Shown: one piece after another, positions 1 through 9,135 of the stretch
How positions within the stretch are numbered: the stretch's first letter is position 1
Layout of the letters: each line of letters starts with the position of its first letter
Origin: Ifrita kowaldi
Taxonomy: Eukaryota; Chordata; Aves; Passeriformes; Cinclosomatidae
NCBI GenBank assembly: GCA_013398055.1
Contig: VZRS01012065.1
Location: forward strand, 1 to 64,000
Direction of reading: 5' to 3'
Length of the DNA: 64,000 nucleotides
The notes under the pieces: generated by a model
Databases searched by the model: none
What the model was told of the DNA's origin: nothing
The model's input: only the letters and a program-made list of their open reading frames with translations
Made by a program: the position numbers and the translations under genes

Positions 1-388
1 CCTAACCCTAACTCTAGGCCTAACGCTAAACCTAACCCTAACCCTCACCCTAACCCTAACCCTAGGCAGAGTTGGAAATCTGGCATAGCTCTGAGGCTTG
101 TGAGAAGCAGAAAGAAGAAGAGGGAGCAATGCTGGGGCAGTCTGAAGCTCCCATTGGCATGCCTTTCACATAGAAGATGTCTGTGGAGATCGGGGCTTTT
201 TGGTTTTCTAAACTCCAAACNCCTAACCCTAACCCTAACCCTAATGCTAACCCTAACCCTAACCCTAACCCTAAACCTAGGCCTAACCATAGGCCTAACC
301 CTAACCCTAACCCAAGGCCTAATGCTAACCCTAACCCTAACCCCAACCCTAACCCTGACCTGAACCCTAATCCTAGGCCGAACCCTAG

Positions 389-419
389 GCCCAACCCTAA
401 CCCTAACCCTAACCCTAAT
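389..419 (+). repeat. Near-perfect (CCCTAA)n block
   Basis: One of the cleaner vertebrate telomere-repeat runs in the array. Similar short perfect runs occur near 222-275, 1397-1435, 2270-2290 and 2890-2915. None exceeds a few tens of bases, so this is not the long pure repeat of a functional telomere tip. Confidence 0.85.
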
Positions 420-1663
420 CCAAGGCTGAGCCTAAAAAACAGCATTAGGCTGAGGTGTGGTAAATGCAGAAAGGGGAGGAGGGAGCATTCGTGAGGCTGT
501 GACAAGCTCCCCTTGACATGCCTTTTGCATTTTCAGTGTCCCTGGAGCTCTGGGCTTTGTGGTTTCCTGAACCCTAACCCTAACCCTCACCCTAACACAA
601 ACCCACATCTGCCATTGGGCTGAGGCTTGTGAAAATCAGAAAGAAGAGCAGGGAGCAAGGTTGGGGCAGTGTAGCTCACCCATTGGGACGCATTTCGAAT
701 GGAAGGTGTCTGTCAAGCTGTGGGATTTTTGGTTTTCTGAACCCTAAAGCCAGACCTAACCCTCGGCCTAACCCTAGGCCTAACCCTAACACTAACCCCA
801 ACCCTAAACCTGAGGCTAAGGAACAGCATTAGGCTGCAGTGTGGGAAACGCAGAAAGGGGAGAAGGGAGCAATCGTGAGGCAGCGTCGCGCTCCCCTTGC
901 CATGCCTTTTGCATGGAAGGTGTCCGGGGAACTTCGGGCTTTTTTGTTTTCTAAACCCTAACCCTAGGCTTAAACCTAGGCCTAGCCCTAACCCTAAATC
1001 TGACCCTAAACTTAATACTAGGCTTAGCCGAAGAAACAGCATTAGGCTGAGGGATTGTAAATGCAGAAAGGGGAGGAGGGCGCATTCGTGAGGCAGTATC
1101 ACGCTCCCCTTGGCATGCCTTTCGCATTGTGAGTGTCCCTGGAGCTCTGGGCTTTGTGGTTTCCAGAACCCTAACCCTAGGCGTAAACCTAACCCTCATC
1201 CTAACCCCAAGCCTCGGCAGAGTGGGAAATCTGGCAGTGGTCTGAGGCTTGTGAGAAGCAGAAAGAAGAGGAGGGAGCAATGCTGGGGCCGTGTGAAGCT
1301 CCCATTGGCATGCCTTTAGCATGGAAGATGTCTGTGGAGCTCGGGGCTTTTTGGTTTTCTAAACTCCAACCCTAGCCCTAACACTAACCCTAATGCTAAC
1401 CCTAACCCTAACCCTAACCCTAACCCTAACCCTAACCATAACCCTAACCCTAATCCTAGGTTTAGCCTAAGAAACAGCACTTGGCTGAGGTGTTGTAAAT
1501 GCAGAAAGGGGAGGAGGGCGCATTTGTGAGGCAGTATCACGCTCCCCTTGGCATGCCTTTCGCATTGTGAGTGTCCCTGGAGCTCTGGGCTTTGTGGTTT
1601 CCTGAACCCCAACCCTAGGCGTAACCCTAACCCTCACCCTAACCCCAAGCCTCGGCAGAGTGG

Positions 1664-2548
1664 GAAATCTGGCAGTGGTCTGAGGCTTGTGAGAAGCAGA
1701 AAGAAGAGGAGGGAGCAATGCTGGGGCAGTGTGACTCTCCGATTGGCATGTCTTTCACATGGAAGATGTCTGTGGAGGTCGGGGCTTTTTGGTTTTCTAA
1801 ACTCTAACCCTAACCCTAATCCTCACCCTAACCCTAACCCTAACCCTAATCCTAACCCTCACCCAAATCCTAGGCTGAGCCTAACAAACAGCATTAGGCT
1901 GAGGTGTGGTAAATCCAGAAAGGGTAGGAGGGAGCAATCGTGAGGCAGTGTCGCGCTCCCCTTGGCATGCCTTTTGCATTGTCAGTGTCCCTGGAGCTCT
2001 GGGCTTTGTGGTTTTCTAAACCCCAACCCTAGGCGCAACCATAACCCTTATCCAAACCCCAGGTGGAGCTTAAGGACCAGCATTGGCCTGAGGCTTGTGC
2101 CAATCNGAAATCTGGCAGTGGTCTGAGGCTTGTGAGAAGCAGAAAGAAGAGGAGGGAGCAATGCTGGGGCAGTGTGACTCTCCGATTGGCATGTCTTTCA
2201 CATGGAAGATGTCTGTGGAGGTCGGGGCTTTTTGGTTTTCTAAACTCTAACCCTAACCCTAATCCTCACCCTAACCCTAACCCTAACCCTAATCCTAACC
2301 CTCACCCAAATCCTAGGCTGAGCCTAACAAACAGCATTAGGCTGAGGTGTGGTAAATCCAGAAAGGGTAGGAGGGAGCAATCGTGAGGCAGTGTCGCGCT
2401 CCCCTTGGCATGCCTTTTGCATTGTCAGTGTCCCTGGAGCTCTGGGCTTTGTGGTTTTCTAAACCCCAACCCTAGGCGCAACCATAACCCTTATCCAAAC
2501 CCCAGGTGGAGCTTAAGGACCAGCATTGGCCTGAGGCTTGTGCCAATC
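1664..2548 (+). repeat. Perfect 442-bp duplication across a single N (likely false duplication)
   Basis: 1664-2105 and 2107-2548 are identical over 442 bp and are separated by one N at 2106. Other monomer pairs in the array differ at many positions. The joint is out of register with the monomer: a spacer of the third type is cut at its middle and meets the middle of another spacer. This pattern fits two contig ends that overlap but were not merged. A true recent dimer duplication is less likely. Confidence 0.8.
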
Positions 2549-3735
2549 AGGAAGACAAGACGGCTGCAAGGTTGGGACAGTTTCATGCTCCTTTTGGAAT
2601 GCCTATCGCATGGCCAGTGTCCCGGGACCTCGGGGCTTTGTGGTTTTCGGAACCCTAACCCGAGCAGTGACCCTAACCCCCACCCAAAATCTGACCGTAG
2701 GCATTGCCGGAAATCTGGCATTGGTCTGAGGCTTATGAGAAGCAGAAAGAAGAGGAGGGAGCAAGGCTAGGGCAGTGTCGCTCACCCACTGGCATGCTTT
2801 TCACATGGAAGGTGTCGGTGGAGCTCTGGGCTTTTTTGTTTTCTAAACCCTAACCCTAGGCCGAACCCTAGGCCTAACCCCAACCCTAACCCTAACCCTA
2901 ACCCTAACCCTAATGTTAACCGTAACCCTAACCCTCACCCAAATCCTTGGCAGAGCCTAAGAAACAGCATTAGGCTCAGGTATGGTACATCCATAAAGGG
3001 GAGGAGGGAGCAATCGTGAGGCAGTGTCGCGCTCCCCGTGGCATGCCTTTTGCATTTTCAGTGTCCCTGGAGCTCTGGGCTTTGTGGTTTTCTAAACCCT
3101 AACCCTAGGCGCAACCATAACCCTTATCCAAACCTCAGGTGGAGCTTAAGGACCAGCATTGGGCTGAGGCGAGGGCCGATCAGGAAGACAAGACAGCTGC
3201 AAGGTTGGGGCAGCTTCACACTCCTTTTGGCATGCCTATCGCATGGTCAGTGTCCCGGGACCTCAGGGCGTTGTGGTTTTCTGAACCCTAATCCGAGCCA
3301 TGACCCTAAACCTAACCCTAACCATAGGCAGAGCCAGAAATCTGGCATTCGTGTGATGCTTGTGAGAAGCACAAAGAAGAGGAGGGAGCAAGGTTGGGGC
3401 AGTGTCGCTCACCCATTGACATGCCTTTCGCATGGAAGGTGTCTGTGGAGCTCGGGGCTTTTTCGTTTTCTAAACCCTAACCCTAGGCCTAACCCTAGGC
3501 CTAAGCCTAACCCCAACCCTAACCCTAATCCTAGGCTGAGCCTAACAAACAGCATTAGGCTGAGGTGTGGTAAATGCAGAAAGGGGAGGAGGGAGCAATC
3601 GTGAGGCAATGTCGCGCTCCCCTTGGCATGCCTTTTGCATTTTCAGTGTCCCTGGAGCTCTGGGCTTTGCGGTTTTCTGAACCCTAACCCTAGGCGTAGC
3701 CCTAACCCTTGATGGAGCCTAAGAAACAGCATGAG

Positions 3736-5083
3736 AAGCCAGATAGTAGACACTGAGTCTGGAAGACATGAACTTCAGTGTTTTCAAGCCTGCAAAGTTT
3801 GTATATTGCTTTAAGCCCCAGTAAAAAGGACATTATTAGGATTAAATTTAAGGTCCAGGATCTTTGTTTGAGGGCTTGTGGATTCTGTTTTTATTCCCTA
3901 ATGTCAAGCCACTTACAGTTTCCCCTGTCCACTGACTTAACACATTGTGGTAGTACCTCCAGCCCATTTCCTGTTTGTCTTCCTGGCTATGGTTGCTCAG
4001 AGAAGAAGCCAAGGACAAATCTCTGCTGAGGCAGCCTGCCTCACTTCCATGGGGTTCAACTTTCTTCCCCCACAAACAAGGGTGTCCACACCCAAAGTGC
4101 CTGCTGGGATGGTCTCCAGCACATGCTCACCCTATCACAGACCTGGGCTTTGCCTGGGAAATGCTTCTCAACAGGTACCAAGGCTGCACCAGGGAAAAGA
4201 GTGAAGAACCAGACAGTGGGAGCACTGCTGCCCCAGGTCACAGCCCATGCTCTGCTCCTGCTCACTTGGCTCTTTGAACAGCGGAGCATCTACGGTTCAT
4301 TTTATTAATGTATAACTATGCTTTGAAAGCTTGTTTGCAAATACACTGCCTATTTAATCTCTGATAGCAAAAAGAAATATCTGGAGACCTGCAGCATGAT
4401 CATTTCCTTCTTCTACTCCTGTTCCCTTACATTTCCTTATATTTTTCTTTAGTAGTGCCTTTCTAGCTCCTCCCTGCTTGTGCCACCAAAAGTGTATTGT
4501 TGCCATGGGTCTCCTCATGTCGAGCTACAGCCAAAGGATCTCCTTGAAAAGTAATAAAAAATAAGTATAAAACACCTGCTTTTCAAAGTATCACCATTTT
4601 AGTAAGACAGGGCTTTTTTAATTCAACAGGAAGCAGAGTGCTCAGGGCTTTTAGACCAAAAAAATTAGCCTTCTTCTTTGATTTACTGTAGATGCCCAAG
4701 TCCATGCCATGAGCTGTGAGCAGCTGCTGCTGAACTGCAGACCATTTTCCATAGGCTGCCTGAAACCTCCCACAGGATGGGAGGGAGCCTGGAGCACTGG
4801 CATTGCACCACACAGATGTTTCCTCCTCCCACTGGGCTATATGATGGCTCAGAAGCAGGGCAGAGCTGTGCAGCACATCTAGAGAGGCACTTCTGGCCTG
4901 TGACCTCCCCAGCTCCAAAGACTCACTCCAGGACAGTGTAGGATTCCATTTTCTCTTCATTAACTCGTCACTTGTGCCAAAGCTGCCACAAGGCAACTGC
5001 CTGAGCAATCAAACAGGAATGGCTCAAACCTGCCACACTTCTTGTGGTCCTACCGAAGCCACAAAATTTAGGCTCAAACCAAG
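3736..5083. other. Non-coding single-copy-looking DNA next to the array
   Basis: The telomere-like array stops near 3735 and gives way at once to ordinary AT-rich sequence. I see no gene, RNA or recognisable repeat here. The open frames (up to 141 codons at 4583-5008, minus strand) have no recognisable domain and are no longer than expected by chance. Confidence 0.5.
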
Positions 5084-5292
5084 TCATAGAATCCTAGAAC
5101 CATTCAGGTTGGAAGAGACGTTTAAGATCATTGGGTCCTGGCATCATTAACCTGGCACTGCCAACTCCACCACTAAACCATGTCCCTAAGTGTCACGTCT
5201 ACATGTCTTTTAAATACCTCCAGGGATGGCGACTCAGCCACTTCTGTTCCAATGCTTGACAACCCTGTGGGTGAAAAAAAGTTTTCTAATAT
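5084..5292 (-). mobile_element. CR1 LINE, 3' fragment
   Basis: Reads as the reverse complement of a CR1 3' end. It opens with CATAGAATCCTAGAACCATT and TTGGAAGAGACGTTTAAGAT, then has CACTAAACCATGTCCCTAAG, TTTTAAATACCTCCAGGGAT and a worn copy of the segment that follows in CR1. The 5' part is missing, as in most CR1 copies. It stops where a second CR1 tail begins. Confidence 0.88.
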
Positions 5293-5602
5293 CACAGAGT
5301 CATGGAATCACAGAATCATTTAGGTAGGAAAAGACCATCAAGTCCAACCTATGACCAAACACCACCACGTCAACTAGCCCAATGCACTAAGTTCATGTCC
5401 AATCTTTCCTTAAATACATGCAGGGATGATGACTCGCTAGGTAGCCCATTCCAATATTTAGTCCCCCTTTCTGTGAAAAATTTCTTCCTAATGTCCAATC
5501 TGAGCCGCCTTTGGCACAACTTTAGGCCGTTTCCTCTTGTACAGTCACTTGTTACCTGGGAGAAGAGACTGACACCACTACTACCTCCCAAATATTTCCA
5601 GA
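5293..5602 (-). mobile_element. CR1 LINE, second 3' fragment
   Basis: A new CR1 tail (CACAGAGTCATGGAATCACA) starts directly after the first fragment. It continues through TTAAATACATGCAGGGATG, CTGTGAAAAATTTCTTCCTA, a TTTAGGCCGTTTCCTC segment and CTTGTTACCTGGGAGAAGAG. It lies in the same orientation as its neighbour but is less worn, so the two are probably separate insertions, the second into or beside the first. The open frames across it are shadows of the element. Confidence 0.88.
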
Positions 5603-8600
5603 GTCAGGAGGCTTGGGTGTGCGGTTTAAATTCACCACTGGTTTGGAACTTGAAAACAATGCCTTTTCTTTCCCCTTTGTTATCCTACTTCTTGTCATAT
5701 GGAGAGGTTTCTGTTGCTTTCTTTTTGAAAAACTGGAGGAAAATCCTAAGCCTTCTATAGCTAAATAGCAATGTGTGCCCGTTCCCTCACTCCAGAATCC
5801 CCAAACATGTGACTGATGGCGCAGCAGCACTGCACACACAGACAGAGCTGGCTGCCTGCCTGCCACCCAGCACCCCTGCCAGAGGGATGGGCTCTGTGAT
5901 CAGCACAGGAGAGAGTTTTACTCCCAGCAGCTAAACTGGGTGCTTTTCTCTCATCTCCCAGAAGGAGAGAGACATTAGGGCAGCATGAGCATCTTTCTCA
6001 TCCAGCTGTTGCCAGATCCCATCATGGCAAATCAAACCCTCCCATCAGGCTTTGATGGAGAGAAGCGAGGATTGCGCAGGAAGAGGCAGGCCCCACACCC
6101 ATCTTGCAGCACATGCCCTGTTCCCAGCATATTCCAGCGGTGGGAAGAGGAGACGTTCACTGAGCAGAAGGGATATTACCAGGGTGGTAACGGGATAATT
6201 TTAGCCAGCTTTCCCCGCGCCTCAGGGCTGGTGCCGCAGTGATGCTGGTGCAATACTGCCATGCAGTGGTCAGACTTTACAAGGGGAGCATCTCTGAATA
6301 CACCAGGGACTGGTTGCAAGGATTTCCTCTGCAGAATATCCATTCCATCTGCTGCGCAGCTTACACTGGGTTTTGGATAAGGTAGATGGCGGCTTTGAAA
6401 TCTGAAGCCTGGGTCCGAACATTTTCAGGTTTAACTCCACTCTAACAGGAGTGGCATGACCACGGACAGCTGTAAGACCAAAAAAAGGACTCATATTTTT
6501 GTGAGGAACATGGAGCAGCCAGAATTACAATTATTGCAACACCACAATCAGAAGCACTCCTGACTATGATAATTTTCTGCATTACTGAAACTTCAAATAT
6601 GTCTAGAAAGCAACAGATAGTGCACAGCAGCCAGCTCTGAAGAAAGACCAAGAACATGATAAAAGCAATGTGTGAAGTACAGGGAAGGGCAAAAGAAACT
6701 ACATCAGAAACCATCAGCAGATCAGGGGCTAAACGAGCTATGAAACAAATCTCATATTTGAAAAGTAGCTTCCATCTCCCAGCAAAGGAGAGAGCATGGT
6801 CACCCTTGAAGCTGTCTCCCTTGAAAAACACTGAACTCTTTCTCCATCCCTACTCCAGTACTTGGAACTAGGGCACAAGACACAGGAACCTAAAATCCAG
6901 CCTACATTATATATATGTGTGTGTGTGTTATCCATAGCTCTGTGAGCAATAGAAACCAGAATGTGCTTGGATTACCCCATGGATTAGGGGGTAAATGTAC
7001 AGTAAAATGCCTGTGCTCCAGCTATTCATAATTCCAGTGCTATGCTGAAGCTCTGATGCCATCTAATTGTTTAGTTTTCCTGCGATGAAATTAATGGAGA
7101 TCCCTTTTTCTATTCAAAGACCATAGAAATGCATATAATTAATAATTTACTTAGGGAAACATTTGCCTGCTTCAAGTCTACAATATAATGCCATGCTCCC
7201 TTTCTTTTGGATGGCAGTAAGTAGCTGCTGGAAAATGTCTCCCCGCTGTAACAGTCTGGCTTTGGCAAAATGGGTCACAGAAAAGAAAGATCCTGGGCAA
7301 CTCCTGAAGATGGAGACATGAAAGGCATTATCCCAGATACAGCACAGACAAATGTGATGTACAGAACATCCTAGCTACAATTTAAATTTCTTATAGTTGC
7401 AATGGACTTTTAAACAAACTTTGCAAAATAGGTTCACCCTATCAAAATAAATTTTTAAAATAGTAACTCTTAAAAGACACAGTTTTCCAATAAGTTGTTT
7501 AGATAATAATTTCTACATGGTCGTAAAAGTTGACAAATATCCCCATGTACAACTGCTTTCTGACCAGAAGATGGCAATCTCTTGTTATTTAATAGGCAGC
7601 TACAGATGGTAAATTTTATTTTGAAGAGCCTTTCAAGCTCTGCAGAATCCTGAAGTCCTGCTTTGTTGTTAGACTGATGTTCTATATTTGCCCTTAAAAA
7701 TGAATTTGGGTTTAAATAAAACATAAAAGATAACACTTTTTCCTTGGGCAAAATTCTTCGGTTTTGCTACATTTCCTTAAAAATACAGCACTGGGCAGAC
7801 ATTTAAAAGAAACTAAAGGATAAGGTAGCCACGTGAATAAACAAGTTAATATTACCTGTTCCATTAGTCTGGAGCTTGGAGGCTGATTCCTACTCCTAGC
7901 AAGTCTGAAACAGCTCTCCTGAGTGCTAGATGCAAGCAGGAAAACATCAATGCTCTTCAGATGGATTTCAAGCAGGCTGAAAAAGGGTGATGCTCACAGC
8001 AGAAGAAACTGGAACATCCCTTCCTGCACTGTGTTTTACAGTTAGACGTCTGCAAATCATGAAAAAAATGGTGGAGCGCAGTGGCGTATGAACAGCTCTC
8101 CATGAACTGGTTGCATAGATTGCATGTTTTCCTGACACAGGTATTACTTGGGAGCAGCGCTGGGTAAGTGCACATCTTCTGTCTCCAGGGATAAGTTTGG
8201 AGGCAGCACAGCTGCTTGCTCACAAAGCACAGTGTGTGCTCAGATTAGCAGTTTCTGTCAGACCTTGGATTTCCCCATGAAGGGCCAGCTCGGTCTGCCT
8301 TGCGCCGTGCTCCTAGGACACCCTGCCAATGCTGGAGGGAGCCTGACTCACCCAGCCTGATGCATCACCCTGGGTGCCTGCCCGTGCAGGCACAGCCTGC
8401 GGCAGAGCTCTAGGGAAGGATGACTTCTGGGAAATACAGAGAAGGAGGAGGCTGACGGCTGCCACTGGGAGACAGCAGCAAATTGGCAGCAGCAGCCAAG
8501 CTGGGGGAGAACAAGGGTGAAGCTGGGGGGTGCCACTTCTGCTCTGAGTTCCCCCCATCCCTGGCATCTCAGGAGGGGTCCTGTGGGAAGGCAACCCACG

Positions 8601-8606
8601 CACGAG
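5603..8606. other. Non-coding interval
   Basis: AT-rich sequence with a short TATATATGTGTGTGTG microsatellite near 6909-6928. I recognise no gene, RNA or mobile element. The longest open frame (129 codons, minus strand, 6442-6831) shows no recognisable family. Confidence 0.45.
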
Positions 8607-8749
8607 TGTCATGGTTTAATCCAGCAGGCAGCTGAACTCCCCCCCAGCAGTGGGATGGGGTGGACAACTGGGGGGAGAAGTAATATTCATAGGTTGACAG
8701 TTTTATAGGACAGAAATGGAAAGGTAATAATAATAATATTAATAATAAC

Positions 8750-8781
<32 letters not shown>

Positions 8782-9135
8782 TGATGATTAGGCTGTACCA
8801 AAAAAGTGGTGCACAATGCAACTGCTCACCACCCGCTGACCAAGGTCCAGACAGCTCCCAAGCTAATATACTGAGCATGATGTCATAAGGTATGGAATAT
8901 CCCTTTGGGCAGTTGTGGTCAGCTGGTCCAGCTGTGTCCCCTCCCATCTCCTTGTGCCCCCCCAGTCTTCTCAAAGTGGTGTGGTGTGAGAAGCTGAAAA
9001 GTCCTTACTTAGAGTAAGCACTGCTCAGCAAAACATCAGTGTATCATCAACATTGTTCTCGCCCAAAATCCAAACTACAGCTTGGTACCAGCTACTAGGA
9101 AGAAAATTAACTCTATCCCAGCCAAAACCAGGACA
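8607..9135 (-). mobile_element. Solo LTR of an avian ERVL-like endogenous retrovirus
   Basis: Read on the minus strand it begins TGTCCTGGTTTTGGCTGGGA and ends AAACCATGACA, the TG...CA ends typical of a retroviral LTR and like a very common avian LTR family. Internal landmarks on the minus strand include GAGTTAATTTTCTTCCTAGT, an ACACAGCTGGACC segment, GGGATATTCCATACCTTATG, a TATA-like AGTATATTAG and ATAAAACTGTCA near the 3' end. A TAA (minus strand TTA) microsatellite at about 8727-8790 has expanded inside it. No internal gag, pol or env sequence flanks it, so it is a solo LTR. I saw no convincing target-site duplication (ACGAG against GCAGG). Confidence 0.85.
8727..8790. repeat. (TAA)n / (TGA)n microsatellite within the LTR
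   Basis: A run of TAA units with one CAA interruption and a short TGA tail. It lies inside the LTR rather than beside it. Confidence 0.92.

Larger units (their letters stand above)
1..3735 (+). repeat. Composite telomere-repeat satellite array (subtelomeric or interstitial)
   Basis: About 17 tandem monomers all lie in one orientation. Each has a spacer of roughly 130-165 bp ending in a motif like GGGCTTTNTGGTTTTCT, followed by about 30-150 bp of perfect and variant CCCTAA repeats (variants include CCTAGG, CCCCAA, CCTCAC). The end motif recurs near 195, 555, 725, 935, 1147, 1342, 1586, 1778, 2000, 2224, 2446, 2632, 2826, 3076, 3265, 3453 and 3660, a mean spacing of about 217 bp. Two spacer types largely alternate: one with GAGAAGCAGAAAGAAGAGG and GGGCTTTTTGG, the other with an AACAGCATTAGGCTGAGG start and GGGCTTTGTGG. 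This gives a dimer period of about 430 bp. A third, rarer type contains AGGAAGACAAGACGGC. Most monomers carry the palindrome GGCATGCC. The C-rich strand reads 5' to 3' from the left edge, as at a left chromosome end. Whether it is truly terminal cannot be seen. Open frames here (Asn-Pro or Leu-Gly repeats) are translations of the repeat, not genes. Confidence 0.93.

Noticed and set aside
45..3609. Long open frames of Asn-Pro, Leu-Gly or Leu-Thr repeats on both strands
   Set aside because: They are translations of the CCCTAA-type repeats, whose length avoids stops in several frames. There are no gene signals.
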